Position numbers and translations under genes: made by a program
In this document: positions 39,416 through 47,347 of the stretch, piece after piece
Layout of the letters: each line of letters begins with the position of its first letter
Position numbering within the stretch: the stretch's first letter is position 1
Notes under the pieces: model-generated
The model's database searches: none
Seen by the model: only the letters and a program-made list of their open reading frames with translations
What the model was told of the DNA's origin: nothing
IMG/VR virus record: IMGVR_UViG_3300032032_000484
Coordinates: 1-55,311 of that record
Reading direction: 5' to 3' (one strand)
DNA: 55,311 bases
Source: a virus

Positions 39416-41968
39416 ATGCCAAATCAAATAGAAGTAAAATCAATATTAGCCAAGTTATTAGCTACTGAAGACATCAGTGTTGAGCATGATGCGAAAGCAC
39501 CAACAGCAGCATTTGATGTTAAAAACAGAAAGCTATATCTTCCAATGTGGAAGGACATGTCTAATGATATGTACGATCTATTTGTTGGACATGAAGTAGG
39601 ACATGCACACGAAACTCCAGAAGAAGGATGGCATGATACAGTTATTGATAACCCTTCACTTAAAGGCTTTCTTAACATTATAGAAGACGCTAGAATTGAG
39701 CGTAAAGTAAAAGAAAGATATCCTGGACTTGTTAAGTCATTCCACAAAGGCTACCAAGAATTATTCGACAAAGACTTTTTTGGTGTTAAGGATAGAGACT
39801 TAACCAAACTTCCATTTGTAGATAGAGTAAATCTTCATTTTAAAATTGGACACTTACTTGGTCTTAAATTTACAGAAACAGAACAGAACTTCCTAGACAG
39901 AGTTGCAAAGACTGAAACATGGGAAGATGTAGAGTTACTTGCTAATGAACTAGCAGACATTTCCAAACAAGAAGCTGAGGACAGACAAGACGAACTAGAA
40001 CCACTTCAACAGATGTTAGATGATTTAATGTCAGAAATGAATGATGCTCAAGAACAACAACCTTCATGGGACGACTATCAACCAGCTCACCAGAAAGAAG
40101 AAGAGTCAGAAGATGGCGAGGGTGAAGGCGAAGGCGAAGGTGAGGAAGACGATACTAAAGATGAATGGGGTAACCCTAAGCCAGGTACTCCAGGCGGTTC
40201 ACAAGGCGAAGACGAGACAGAAGAAGAGTACTTAAAAAGAAACGAGAAAGAATGGGAAGCAGAACAACTAAAACGCCAAGAAGAAAGAGCTCGTAGACAA
40301 AAAGAATGGGAAGCAGAACAAAAAGCTGAAGAACTTTTTGCCAAAGACAAACAAGAAAACAAAAAGAAACAAGAAGAGCTTAAAGAAGCTATTGAAGAAG
40401 TTGAAAAGATGCATGGCTTCCTAGACAACGAAGGCCAAAAATCAATTACAGATGAGGAGTTTAGAAGAAACGAATCAGAACTTGTTGATGTAGACGCTAA
40501 ACCAATCCAATACATTAGCCCTCAGAAAATGTTCAAGTCTAAAGACTGGATTGTTTCAATGGACGAACTATATGATTGGGAAAAATCAATTGAATTATCA
40601 GAAGTTACAAAGACTAGCGATGAATATTATGGTTATGACGATAAAGAAGTTCCTAACTCAGAACTTAAAGGCATAGCTTCTAAGTTATATCAAGAGTTTC
40701 TTAAGGACACAGCTCCAGTAATAGCATCCATGGCTCAACAGTTTGAACTTAAAAAAGCAGCAGCTGCTAACAAGAAGGCTAGAGAAGCTAAGTCAGGTGA
40801 TCTTAATGAGGACAAGCTTTGGGCTTACAAATTGACTGAGGATTTATTCCAAAAGAATATGATTGTTCCTAACGGTAAGAATCATGGTATCATAATGTAT
40901 GTTGATTTATCAGGTAGCATGCACAGACAAATGGAAGGTACTCTAGAACAGATGATGAATATGGCAATGTTCTGCAGAAAAGTTAACATTCCATTTGATG
41001 TATATGGTTTCTCAAACAATCGTCCATATGATTATGATACTAGAGAGTCTACTAGTCCTTGGAGTGAGAATAGAGACATGAACAAAAAGGCAATGCAGAA
41101 TGTAGAAGACGGCGAAATCCTAATGACGGATGAGAATTTTGCACTTGTTCATATGTTAAGCTCAACATGTAAGAAAACAGATTTCATCAACGCAATGTCA
41201 TACTTATTACTTATGAAAATAGGTTATGGTAGAGGTAGATATTACTCAGATGTTTATAATAATGATAACCCTTACCATGGAAATATCAGTAACGAATACT
41301 TTAGACTAGGAGGCACACCTCTTAATTCAGCAGTAATACTAGCAACTGAAGTGGCTAAGACTTTCCAAAAGAAATACAATGTAGAATTACTTACTACAAT
41401 ATTCTTAACAGACGGTGGTGCTACAGACGGTGTTACATACAGAAAAGCAGAAAGAGACTCTGAGGACAGAGTAGGAACTGATAGTGTATACTCAGATCAG
41501 ATTGCTATTAAAGACGGTCCAATAGTAACTAGACTTCCACAGAAAGATGGTTACTCCAGAAGAGATAATGTTACTACACAGACACTCTTAGAACATTACA
41601 AAAGAGTTACTGGCTCTACACTAATCAACTTCCACATTGTTGACGGTAAAAGAGATGCCTTCCACTCAGAACATCAAGCAGATGTTTGGATGGATGAAGG
41701 TAAAGAAGCAGATTACTATATGTCCAGCGATTGGATTGAGAATGTATGGAAAGATGTACTTGCCAAGAAGTTTGCAGTTACTACTCCTAAATTTGGATAC
41801 GACGCTAGGTTCCTTCTTAAAGGCAGAGATGATCTTAAGATTGAGAACAAAGAGTTAACTGTTAAGTCTAATAAGAAAGGAGACTTACTTAGAGGTTTCA
41901 GAAACTTCAACAAAGGCAAGAAGACTTCCAGAACATTCCTTAACCAAATCATCGATATGGTAGCTTAG
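39416..41968 (+). CDS. Metalloprotease-motif and VWA-domain protein (CobT-like)
   Basis: 850 residues in three parts. The N-terminus carries a zinc-protease signature DLFVGHEVGHAHE (H59, E60, H63) and IIEDARIERKVKERYPG, where the Glu-Asp is a probable third ligand. The middle (about 195-330) is a highly acidic, Glu/Lys coiled coil. The C-terminus (about 490-720) is a von Willebrand A domain with MIDAS IIMYVDLSGSMHRQ and a TDGGATDG loop. The overall plan (VWA with acidic linker) is that of CobT or the VWA partners of MoxR/CobS ATPases, and a CobS-like ATPase gene follows. Peptidase activity is likely but unproven. Confidence 0.75.
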   Translation: MPNQIEVKSILAKLLATEDISVEHDAKAPTAAFDVKNRKLYLPMWKDMSNDMYDLFVGHEVGHAHETPEEGWHDTVIDNPSLKGFLNIIEDARIERKVKERYPGLVKSFHKGYQELFDKDFFGVKDRDLTKLPFVDRVNLHFKIGHLLGLKFTETEQNFLDRVAKTETWEDVELLANELADISKQEAEDRQDELEPLQQMLDDLMSEMNDAQEQQPSWDDYQPAHQKEEESEDGEGEGEGEGEEDDTKDEWGNPKPGTPGGSQGEDETEEEYLKRNEKEWEAEQLKRQEERARRQKEWEAEQKAEELFAKDKQENKKKQEELKEAIEEVEKMHGFLDNEGQKSITDEEFRRNESELVDVDAKPIQYISPQKMFKSKDWIVSMDELYDWEKSIELSEVTKTSDEYYGYDDKEVPNSELKGIASKLYQEFLKDTAPVIASMAQQFELKKAAAANKKAREAKSGDLNEDKLWAYKLTEDLFQKNMIVPNGKNHGIIMYVDLSGSMHRQMEGTLEQMMNMAMFCRKVNIPFDVYGFSNNRPYDYDTRESTSPWSENRDMNKKAMQNVEDGEILMTDENFALVHMLSSTCKKTDFINAMSYLLLMKIGYGRGRYYSDVYNNDNPYHGNISNEYFRLGGTPLNSAVILATEVAKTFQKKYNVELLTTIFLTDGGATDGVTYRKAERDSEDRVGTDSVYSDQIAIKDGPIVTRLPQKDGYSRRDNVTTQTLLEHYKRVTGSTLINFHIVDGKRDAFHSEHQADVWMDEGKEADYYMSSDWIENVWKDVLAKKFAVTTPKFGYDARFLLKGRDDLKIENKELTVKSNKKGDLLRGFRNFNKGKKTSRTFLNQIIDMVA

Positions 41969-41995
41969 ATGATAGAACTACTAGAAAACGGCTCT

Positions 41996-42080
41996 ACTAG
42001 CACCCCTCTAAGGGGTGGCCTAGTACCAGGTAATACACTAGGTACCCTGGATTTAGCCCCTGCCATAGCCCCTCTAAGGG
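41996..42080 (+). other. GC-rich, palindrome-dense intergenic element
   Basis: Within a 211-bp gap. Hairpin 1: ACTAG-CACCCCT (41996-42007), loop CTA, AGGGGTG-CTAGT (42011-42024) with a 2-nt bulge. Element 2: GTACC (42023-42027) with GGTAC (42041-42045), or CCAGG with CCTGG (42026-42050). Element 3: a second copy of CCCCTCTAAGGG at 42069-42080. Composition is far more GC-rich than the surroundings and no T run follows. It may be a structured RNA, a processing or 3'-end element, or a protein-binding site. A 75-codon open frame crosses it but is unconvincing. Confidence 0.65.
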
Positions 42081-42113
42081 AGAAAAAGATTTCAAAAGAA
42101 TGTAATAAAATGC

Positions 42114-42142
42114 TTGACTCTTGGTTCGCCAGAGTGCATAAT
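42114..42142 (+). promoter_or_regulatory. Sigma70-like promoter P4 (cobS)
   Basis: TTGACT at 42114-42119, 17 nt, CATAAT at 42137-42142, with dyad ACTCT (42117-42121) / AGAGT (42131-42135). The leader ends in GTGAGGACTT, the same SD context as after P3. Confidence 0.85.
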
Positions 42143-42179
42143 ACATGTATATTAAATAATAAAAGTGAGGACTTATATA

Positions 42180-43367
42180 ATGAAAGCAATAGATAGAGAA
42201 AACTTAATCCAGACCCTACAGTCACAGGACAACGGTACTGGAGTTTTTACCCGTAAACAAATCATCGAAACAGCTAGCTCAATAGGCTTAGGTTTCCCAG
42301 CATGGTTGGTGAACGGCAAGCCAGAAGTCAAAGTTGACAGAGGCGTTTATAATTTAACCAGTATGTTTGGTGGACAGGTTGCTCAGGCACAGCCCATTGA
42401 ACAGGCTCAACAAGCACCTTTAGCAGTGGTTGAAACCCAAGCTCCACAGGTGTTGGTACAAGCTAAATTAGCTGTAGAAGTAGACGATCTTATCCCAGGA
42501 AAAGATGCTACTTTTGTACCATTTGGATTTTACAAGGACTTGAAAACAGTTCTTAGCACTAGCATGTTCTACCCAATATTCATTTCAGGCTTATCAGGTA
42601 ATGGTAAGACTACAATGGTTGAACAAGTATGTGCAAACCTAAAGCGTGAGGCTATTAGAGTAAATATTAGTATTGAAACTGATGAGGATGATTTAATCGG
42701 TGGCAATACACTAGTTGACGGTAATGTCGTCTATAGAGAAGGGCCCGTCCTCACCGCGATGAAGCGGGGCGCTGTTCTCATACTTGATGAAGTGGATAGG
42801 GGTTCGAACAAGCTGATGTGCTTACAAGCCATCCTTGAGGGGAAGCCTTACTTCAACAAGAAGACTGGCGAAACCGTAACTCCTGCTCCTGGATTTAACT
42901 TAGTGGCCACGGCCAATACTAAGGGTCGAGGTTCAGATGATGGCAAATTTATTTCTGCCAACATACTCGACGAGGCATTCCTTGAAAGGTTTGCAATCAC
43001 AGTCGAGCAGGAGTACCCTACAATGGCTACCGAGAAGAAGATTATTGTTAAGAAGATGGAAAAGGTCAACAATGTAGACCAAGACTTCGCGACACACCTT
43101 GTTACTTGGAGTGATGTTATTCGTAAAACATATTACGAAGGTGCCATCGACGAACTTATTTCAACTCGTAGGTTGGAGCACATTGTTAACGCTTTTGCAG
43201 TGTTCAAGGACAAGCAAAAGGCTGTTCAACTTTGTGTTAATAGGTTCGACGAAGACACAAAAGAGGCATTCATTGATTTGTATGCCAAGGTTGATCCAAC
43301 TGTTGAATTAGAACAGCAGATGGAAGAAAATGCAGAACAGGAGATACATGAAGATGGCGAAGAATAA
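42180..43367 (+). CDS. cobS: CobS/MoxR-like AAA+ ATPase
   Basis: 395 residues from ATG 42180, which has GTGAGG 8-13 nt upstream. N-terminal helical domain and a Gln/Ala-rich linker (about 65-95). Walker A SGLSGNGKTTMVEQV near 137, Walker B GAVLILDEVDRGSN near 200, sensor-1 NLVATANTKGRG, and an Arg-finger region FLERFAITVEQEYPT. Marine T4-like phages commonly carry this gene, annotated as CobS of aerobic cobaltochelatase. Together with the VWA protein upstream, under matching promoters, it probably forms an AAA-VWA machine. Whether it inserts cobalt or remodels a protein is not settled by sequence. Confidence 0.85.
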   Translation: MKAIDRENLIQTLQSQDNGTGVFTRKQIIETASSIGLGFPAWLVNGKPEVKVDRGVYNLTSMFGGQVAQAQPIEQAQQAPLAVVETQAPQVLVQAKLAVEVDDLIPGKDATFVPFGFYKDLKTVLSTSMFYPIFISGLSGNGKTTMVEQVCANLKREAIRVNISIETDEDDLIGGNTLVDGNVVYREGPVLTAMKRGAVLILDEVDRGSNKLMCLQAILEGKPYFNKKTGETVTPAPGFNLVATANTKGRGSDDGKFISANILDEAFLERFAITVEQEYPTMATEKKIIVKKMEKVNNVDQDFATHLVTWSDVIRKTYYEGAIDELISTRRLEHIVNAFAVFKDKQKAVQLCVNRFDEDTKEAFIDLYAKVDPTVELEQQMEENAEQEIHEDGEE

Positions 43368-43662
43368 AACGCCAGAGTATAAGTTCAACGAAGGAGCTCT
43401 CATTAGGGAGCTCCAATCGTATATCGACAAGACATACTCTGGACATTACAGCAGAAACAAATTTCAATCCACAGAATTTATTAGTGATTGTGGACATGGA
43501 ATTGGATTTACAATTGGAAACATTCTGAAATACGCACAACGATATGGTAGAAAAGGCACCACAGAGGACCATAGAAAGGATCTTATGAAGGTATTACACT
43601 ACGGCATTATAGCGCTCTCAGAACACGACAAAAATACCGTAAAGCATTATTTAGACGATTAA
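43348..43662 (+). CDS. DUF3310-like small protein (putative nucleotide-kinase-type)
   Basis: 104 residues from ATG 43348, just behind AGGAGATAC (ATG 43354 is also possible). The segment FISDCGHGIGFTIGNILKYAQ, then RYGRKGTTEDHRKDLMKVLHY, matches the DUF3310 pattern 'gl.f..GNviKYi.RyGrKg...eDl.Ka..yl'. This domain is found in many phages and often annotated as nucleotide kinase without proof. It overlaps cobS by 20 nt. Confidence 0.75.
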   Translation: MKMAKNKTPEYKFNEGALIRELQSYIDKTYSGHYSRNKFQSTEFISDCGHGIGFTIGNILKYAQRYGRKGTTEDHRKDLMKVLHYGIIALSEHDKNTVKHYLDD

Positions 43663-43667
43663 ACTCT

Positions 43668-43675
43668 TATAAATA
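43668..43675 (+). promoter_or_regulatory. Late promoter, TATAAATA
   Basis: Exact TATAAATA, 34 nt before the ATG at 43710. It opens a late unit (43710-45766) inside otherwise early or middle genes. Confidence 0.75.
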
Positions 43676-43709
43676 AGATAGTAAGTACAGTTTAACTAAA
43701 GGAAAAACA

Positions 43710-44036
43710 ATGGCGTATACAGTAACAATGACATTTACGAGACCAGATGAGTCAACTGAATTGCCTACTTTACAGGCGATCAATTCATCTCACAAGACAT
43801 CTGCTGACACAGTAATGTCAGAGAACGGTGTTGCTAAAACTTATGATATAGATGGACTAGTAACAAGAGTCATCTATACTGCAGAAGATAAAGCTACATA
43901 CGATAGTGCTAAGGCACTTGCTGATGATTTATCAGATGAATCAACAGTTAGAACAACATATAAATCGCAATGTGAAGCAGCTAATATTACTTGTTCAGTG
44001 GTAGATTCAGACGGTACTACAATCACAAGTTTCTAA
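43710..44036 (+). CDS. Putative late structural or accessory protein, unknown
   Basis: 108 residues, Thr/Ser/Asp-rich: MAYTVTMTFTRPDESTELPTL near the start, a helical middle (KATYDSAKALADDLSDESTV) and a beta end CSVVDSDGTTITSF. No signal peptide or known motif. The late promoter and composition suggest a virion or fibre-associated protein, possibly small and beta-rich. SD AAAGGAAAAACA. Confidence 0.5.
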   Translation: MAYTVTMTFTRPDESTELPTLQAINSSHKTSADTVMSENGVAKTYDIDGLVTRVIYTAEDKATYDSAKALADDLSDESTVRTTYKSQCEAANITCSVVDSDGTTITSF

Positions 44037-44055
44037 AACAACAGAGGTTTATATT

Positions 44056-44817
44056 ATGAATTTTGGTGAAAGAATAAATTACGAGCTTGACAATCATGTC
44101 GCCGTTTTAACAGTAAACGGAGTAGGTCCTCTCAATATAATCGACATACCGTTTTACAACGGATACAACGATGCTCTAGTAGAATTTAGAGAAGATGATT
44201 CTAGAGTTTTACTTATCAAGTCAGGCAATCCAGATCACTTTACAGCAGGTTTTGAAGTAGACACAATCATTGAAGGCATGAAGTCAGGCGCTGCTGGTAA
44301 TACAATTACAGACAATGATATGGTTACACCTAAACCTATTATATCAGCAATCAAAGGTTTTTGTATTGGAGAAGGTGTAGGTTTGATGTTGGCAAGTGAT
44401 TTTGTATTTGCAGATTCTAATCTAAAAATTGCCTGTCCAGAAACAAAACTAGGATTTAATGCTGTTACAATGCAGGTTAAATTCACTCAAAGAATTGGAC
44501 ACAATAGAACAATGGAATTTATGATGGGAGACATGCACGATGTTCATTGGTTAGATAGAGTAGGATTATGTACAAAGATATGTGATGGAGATGCTGAAGA
44601 ACAAGCACTAGCATATGCACATAAAATTGCCAATAACAATGCACCTATTGCAGTCAGAGGAACAAAAGGTGCCATATGGCATACAGTAAACTCTCATAAG
44701 GACGAAGCCATAGACTTTGCTTTGTGGGCTAAGGACATGACATTAGACTCTAAAGATATACAAGAAGGTGTGGCAGCTTTCCTAGAAAAAAGAGCACCTG
44801 AATTTAAAAATGAATAA
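44056..44817 (+). CDS. Crotonase (enoyl-CoA hydratase/isomerase) family protein
   Basis: 253 residues, the normal size for the family. NYELDNHVAVLTVNGVGPLNI, the oxyanion-hole strand GNPDHFTAGFEVDTI (near 58) and GFCIGEGVGLMLASDFVFADS (near 104) follow the crotonase fold; CPETKLGFNAVTMQ holds the second catalytic Glu position (E164 in rat). The first Glu (E144, GGGCEL in the rat enzyme) is replaced by Gly here (GEGVGL). It may thus be an isomerase, hydrolase or decarboxylase rather than a hydratase, or non-catalytic. It sits behind a late promoter. A bacterial metabolic gene is unusual at this point of a phage genome. Confidence 0.85.
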   Translation: MNFGERINYELDNHVAVLTVNGVGPLNIIDIPFYNGYNDALVEFREDDSRVLLIKSGNPDHFTAGFEVDTIIEGMKSGAAGNTITDNDMVTPKPIISAIKGFCIGEGVGLMLASDFVFADSNLKIACPETKLGFNAVTMQVKFTQRIGHNRTMEFMMGDMHDVHWLDRVGLCTKICDGDAEEQALAYAHKIANNNAPIAVRGTKGAIWHTVNSHKDEAIDFALWAKDMTLDSKDIQEGVAAFLEKRAPEFKNE

Positions 44818-45766
44818 AGAGGATCAACCTTTAAGACAAACAAGACTAGGAGAGCATGGTTGTTTATCCTTTGCAGCTAGTCCTGGTTTAAAATATAAAT
44901 GGTTATTACATGAGTCCCCAAGTTGGTTTGCCAGAGCTAAGAAAGTTCAAGGACCTGATTGGTATTGGAGTGGAGATGTAGAGCCAGTAGAATATGTATT
45001 TGATTCTTTAGGTTTTAGAAACAATAAAACAATACAAGAAATTAGCAACAATAAAAAATGGTGGTTAGTTGATGGTTCCTGTCTTGGCCTGGCTCCTGGA
45101 GTTCATACAAAAGATATGATGTCTAATGCTATAACTGAATACACAGACATTCCTACCTATAATATGAGTATATATGGAGGAAGACCTGAGTTTATTGTTA
45201 ATAATATATTAGAACTGTCTAAAAGATGGCAGAACCCACCTAGTAAAATTATATTATACCTGGCAGAAAATCCTACAGGAACATACAAATTAAAAAATTC
45301 TAATCAAATTATAAATTTGGATTATGCTGGTTCTATGTTAAAGGGTGGCAAGGCTTTTGACTTTTTTAAATCCTATGAGGAAGAAAGTATTTCAGTAGGT
45401 CAACATAGGTTGGCATATAAAACGATAATAGATTTGTGTATGAGTTTAAATATACCTTTAACTTGGCTCTACGCAGGATATGAATCCGATCTATCTATTC
45501 CTAATTTTGATATTTTTCAAGATCAGGATATTTTAGAGTGGTTCGGTTTTGCATCAACAGGATTTTTTGAAAAGGATGATTCTTTTGAAGTGAAACAAAA
45601 CAAAGTTAAGGATATGATTATAAAACCTTTTATTGAATGCAAACAACCTTCAGATAAAACATTAGATGAAGTGGGGCGAGACTTATATCACCCTAGTGCA
45701 GCACAACAAAGGTTGTGGGCACAGAAAATTACACAACATTTTCTGGAAACAAAAAGAAACTTTTAA
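44810..45766 (+). CDS. SGNH/GDSL hydrolase-like protein
   Basis: 318 residues. YVFDSLGFRNNKTI followed by KWWLVDGSCLGLAPGVHTKD resembles the 'n.lGfR...' and GDS block of SGNH hydrolases, with DGS in place of GDS. The C-terminal GRDLYHPSAAQQRLWAQKI carries the DxxH (Asp/His) pair. YNMSIYGGRPEFIVNNI could be the Gly block. The family removes acyl groups from glycans or lipids. It is coupled to the crotonase gene by an 8-nt overlap, so both may act on an acyl or glycan substrate late in infection. Function is inferred. Confidence 0.6.
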   Translation: MNKEDQPLRQTRLGEHGCLSFAASPGLKYKWLLHESPSWFARAKKVQGPDWYWSGDVEPVEYVFDSLGFRNNKTIQEISNNKKWWLVDGSCLGLAPGVHTKDMMSNAITEYTDIPTYNMSIYGGRPEFIVNNILELSKRWQNPPSKIILYLAENPTGTYKLKNSNQIINLDYAGSMLKGGKAFDFFKSYEEESISVGQHRLAYKTIIDLCMSLNIPLTWLYAGYESDLSIPNFDIFQDQDILEWFGFASTGFFEKDDSFEVKQNKVKDMIIKPFIECKQPSDKTLDEVGRDLYHPSAAQQRLWAQKITQHFLETKRNF

Positions 45767-45784
45767 ATGGTCCTATAGACCATT
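45766..45784 (+). repeat. Inverted repeat overlapping the gp45 promoter
   Basis: AATGGTC / GACCATT, 7 bp perfect, loop CTATA. It begins at the upstream stop codon and runs into the -35 box of P5. It can be a 3' hairpin of the SGNH gene mRNA or an operator. Confidence 0.6.
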
Positions 45785-45811
45785 GACTTTTAGTATGTAA
45801 GAGCCTATAAT
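45783..45811 (+). promoter_or_regulatory. Sigma70-like promoter P5 (gp45)
   Basis: TTGACT at 45783-45788, 17 nt, TATAAT at 45806-45811. The spacer keeps an imperfect dyad ACTTTT-N7-AAGAG. The gp45 ATG is 31 nt past the -10 box with TTGGAGTAT as SD, so this mRNA has a leader. Confidence 0.85.
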
Positions 45812-45842
45812 ACGGTTATAGGTTTAAAAATTGGAGTATATT

Positions 45843-46505
45843 ATGAAACTTAGCAAAGAAACACTTGATGTTCTCAAGAACTTCGCAACTATTAATACGA
45901 ACATTCTTGTTCGTGAAGGAAATTCGCTCTCGACTATTAGCACAGGCAAAAACATTTTTGCTAAAGCTGATATTAAAGATCCATTTCCTAAAGAGTTTGC
46001 TGTTTATGATTTGAACAGCTTACTTTCCCTACTTACTGTAATGGAAGATACTGATGTTGGCTTTGGAGACGAAAGTCTTAAAGTTAGCAAAGGCAATTCT
46101 GTTTTTGAATATTTTTATGCAGACCCTAACATTATTGTTAGTGCCCCTGATAAGAATATCGAAGTAGACAACTTCTTCCAGTTCGACTTATCCAAAGATG
46201 ACATTGACATGATAATGAAGGCAGCAGCTATTACAGCAGCTCCTATGTTAAGCGTGATAGGAGATGGATCTGAGGTAGTAGTTACAGTAGGAGACCCTGC
46301 TACACCTAAGTCTAATTCTTTTAGACAGGTTATAGGACAAACAGATAAAACATTTGATGCTAGACTAGCTGTTGAAAACTTTAAGGTTGTACCTTCAGGC
46401 TATACAGTTATTTTATCTCAGAAGAAATTTATGTTCTTAGAAAGCAGCAACAATAACTTAAAATATTGGTTGGCGCTTGAGCGTTCATCAGTTATTGGAG
46501 AATAA
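45843..46505 (+). CDS. gp45: Sliding clamp gp45
   Basis: 220 residues (T4 gp45 228) from ATG 45843, 6 nt after GGAG. The start MKLSKETLDVLKNFATINTNI, then LVREGNSLSTIS, and the C-terminal KFMFLESSNNNLKYWLALERS are typical of gp45. It forms the trimeric DNA clamp for gp43 and, in T4, a mobile activator of late transcription through gp55 and gp33. Expression starts at P5. It is followed by a 58-residue gene 2 nt downstream. Confidence 0.93.
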   Translation: MKLSKETLDVLKNFATINTNILVREGNSLSTISTGKNIFAKADIKDPFPKEFAVYDLNSLLSLLTVMEDTDVGFGDESLKVSKGNSVFEYFYADPNIIVSAPDKNIEVDNFFQFDLSKDDIDMIMKAAAITAAPMLSVIGDGSEVVVTVGDPATPKSNSFRQVIGQTDKTFDARLAVENFKVVPSGYTVILSQKKFMFLESSNNNLKYWLALERSSVIGE

Positions 46506-46507
46506 AG

Positions 46508-46684
46508 ATGGGAGAAGATCAACTAGAAGTAACTATCCGTGAAGCACAGAATGGCTGGGTAGTTGAATTAAACCGTGAAGGTGAGACAATGGAGTACATT
46601 TTCACAAGACCTAATCCAGCTATCAACTTGGTTAGGAAAGTAATGAAGGGAGAACTAGACCCTTTTGGAGGAGACGATGAGTAG
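46508..46684 (+). CDS. Small conserved hypothetical protein (58 aa)
   Basis: MGEDQLEVTIREAQNGWVVEL, then NREGETMEYIFTRPNPAIN and a C-terminal acidic tail DPFGGDDE. It has a beta-beta-alpha layout and is acidic. It lies 2 nt after gp45 and overlaps the peroxiredoxin start by 8 nt, so it is surely co-translated with them. Comparable small proteins follow gp45 in marine relatives; role unknown. Confidence 0.75.
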   Translation: MGEDQLEVTIREAQNGWVVELNREGETMEYIFTRPNPAINLVRKVMKGELDPFGGDDE

Positions 46685-47312
46685 TTTGACACCAGTAGTA
46701 CCTGATTTCACAGTTAAGAAAACTGTGATGACTACAACAGGAGAAAGAAAGTGGGTTGAGATGAATAATGCTAATCTTTTCGACGGCAAGCGTGTCGTTG
46801 TTTTTGGTTTGCCTGGAGCATTTACACCTACATGTTCAAGCCAGCAATTGCCTGGTTATGAACAAGCGTATTCTCAATTTAGAGATGCAGGTATTGACGA
46901 CATTTATTGTGTTACAGTAAATGATTCTTTTATTTGCCGTGAATGGGAAATAGATCAAAATTTAGTTAATGTAAAAATTATTCCTGATGGTAGCGCAGAG
47001 TTTACAGTTAAAATGGGTATGGATGTTCGTAAAGACAATCTAGGGTTTGGAATTAGATCTTGGAGATACGCAGCTATTATAGACGATGGACATGTTATTC
47101 AAGAATTTGTAGAGCCTGGCTTCGCAGACAATTTTGAAGGCGACCCATATGATATAAGTGCACCTGACAATGTTTTAGATAATGTTAAGGCCTATGGATG
47201 GCCTAGCAAGTATGAACAAGGCGTAGATGCTAACGGTAGTCCAACTACTGAAGGTAAGCAAATTAATCTAGAGTTCTCAGAAACGACAGATGTTAAGGAG
47301 ACTTTTTCCTAG
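46677..47312 (+). CDS. Peroxiredoxin (Prx5-like)
   Basis: 211 residues from ATG 46677, with TTTTGGAGGAGACG just before it. Peroxidatic Cys in GLPGAFTPTCSSQQLPGYE (C53), the exact Prx5-type PGAFTPTCS motif, plus later Arg in GFGIRSWRYAAIIDDG. The C-terminus (VDANGSPTTEGKQINLEF) is an extension. It reduces H2O2 and alkyl hydroperoxides using a glutathione- or glutaredoxin-type donor; the glutaredoxin at 34713 is a candidate. It lies inside the replication block between clamp and clamp loader. Confidence 0.9.
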   Translation: MSSLTPVVPDFTVKKTVMTTTGERKWVEMNNANLFDGKRVVVFGLPGAFTPTCSSQQLPGYEQAYSQFRDAGIDDIYCVTVNDSFICREWEIDQNLVNVKIIPDGSAEFTVKMGMDVRKDNLGFGIRSWRYAAIIDDGHVIQEFVEPGFADNFEGDPYDISAPDNVLDNVKAYGWPSKYEQGVDANGSPTTEGKQINLEFSETTDVKETFS

Positions 47313-47335
47313 ACCTTTTTACCCTCGGAAAAAGT
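47301..47335 (+). repeat. Hairpin after peroxiredoxin with competing arms
   Basis: Perfect 9-bp inverted repeat ACTTTTTCC (47301-47309) / GGAAAAAGT (47327-47335) enclosing 17 nt. A second CTTTTT at 47315-47320 can pair with the same right arm, so two conformations compete. It lies in the gp44 leader. Confidence 0.6.
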
Positions 47336-47347
47336 GGCCAAGATTTT

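Noticed and set aside
40041-40515. Extra frames on both strands in the acidic linker of the VWA protein
   Set aside because: Products of the repetitive Glu/Lys-coding sequence; no start signals.
41969-42196. 75-codon open frame starting at TAGATG after the VWA gene
   Set aside because: It runs through the palindrome cluster and both boxes of promoter P4, and its translation has no protein-like pattern.
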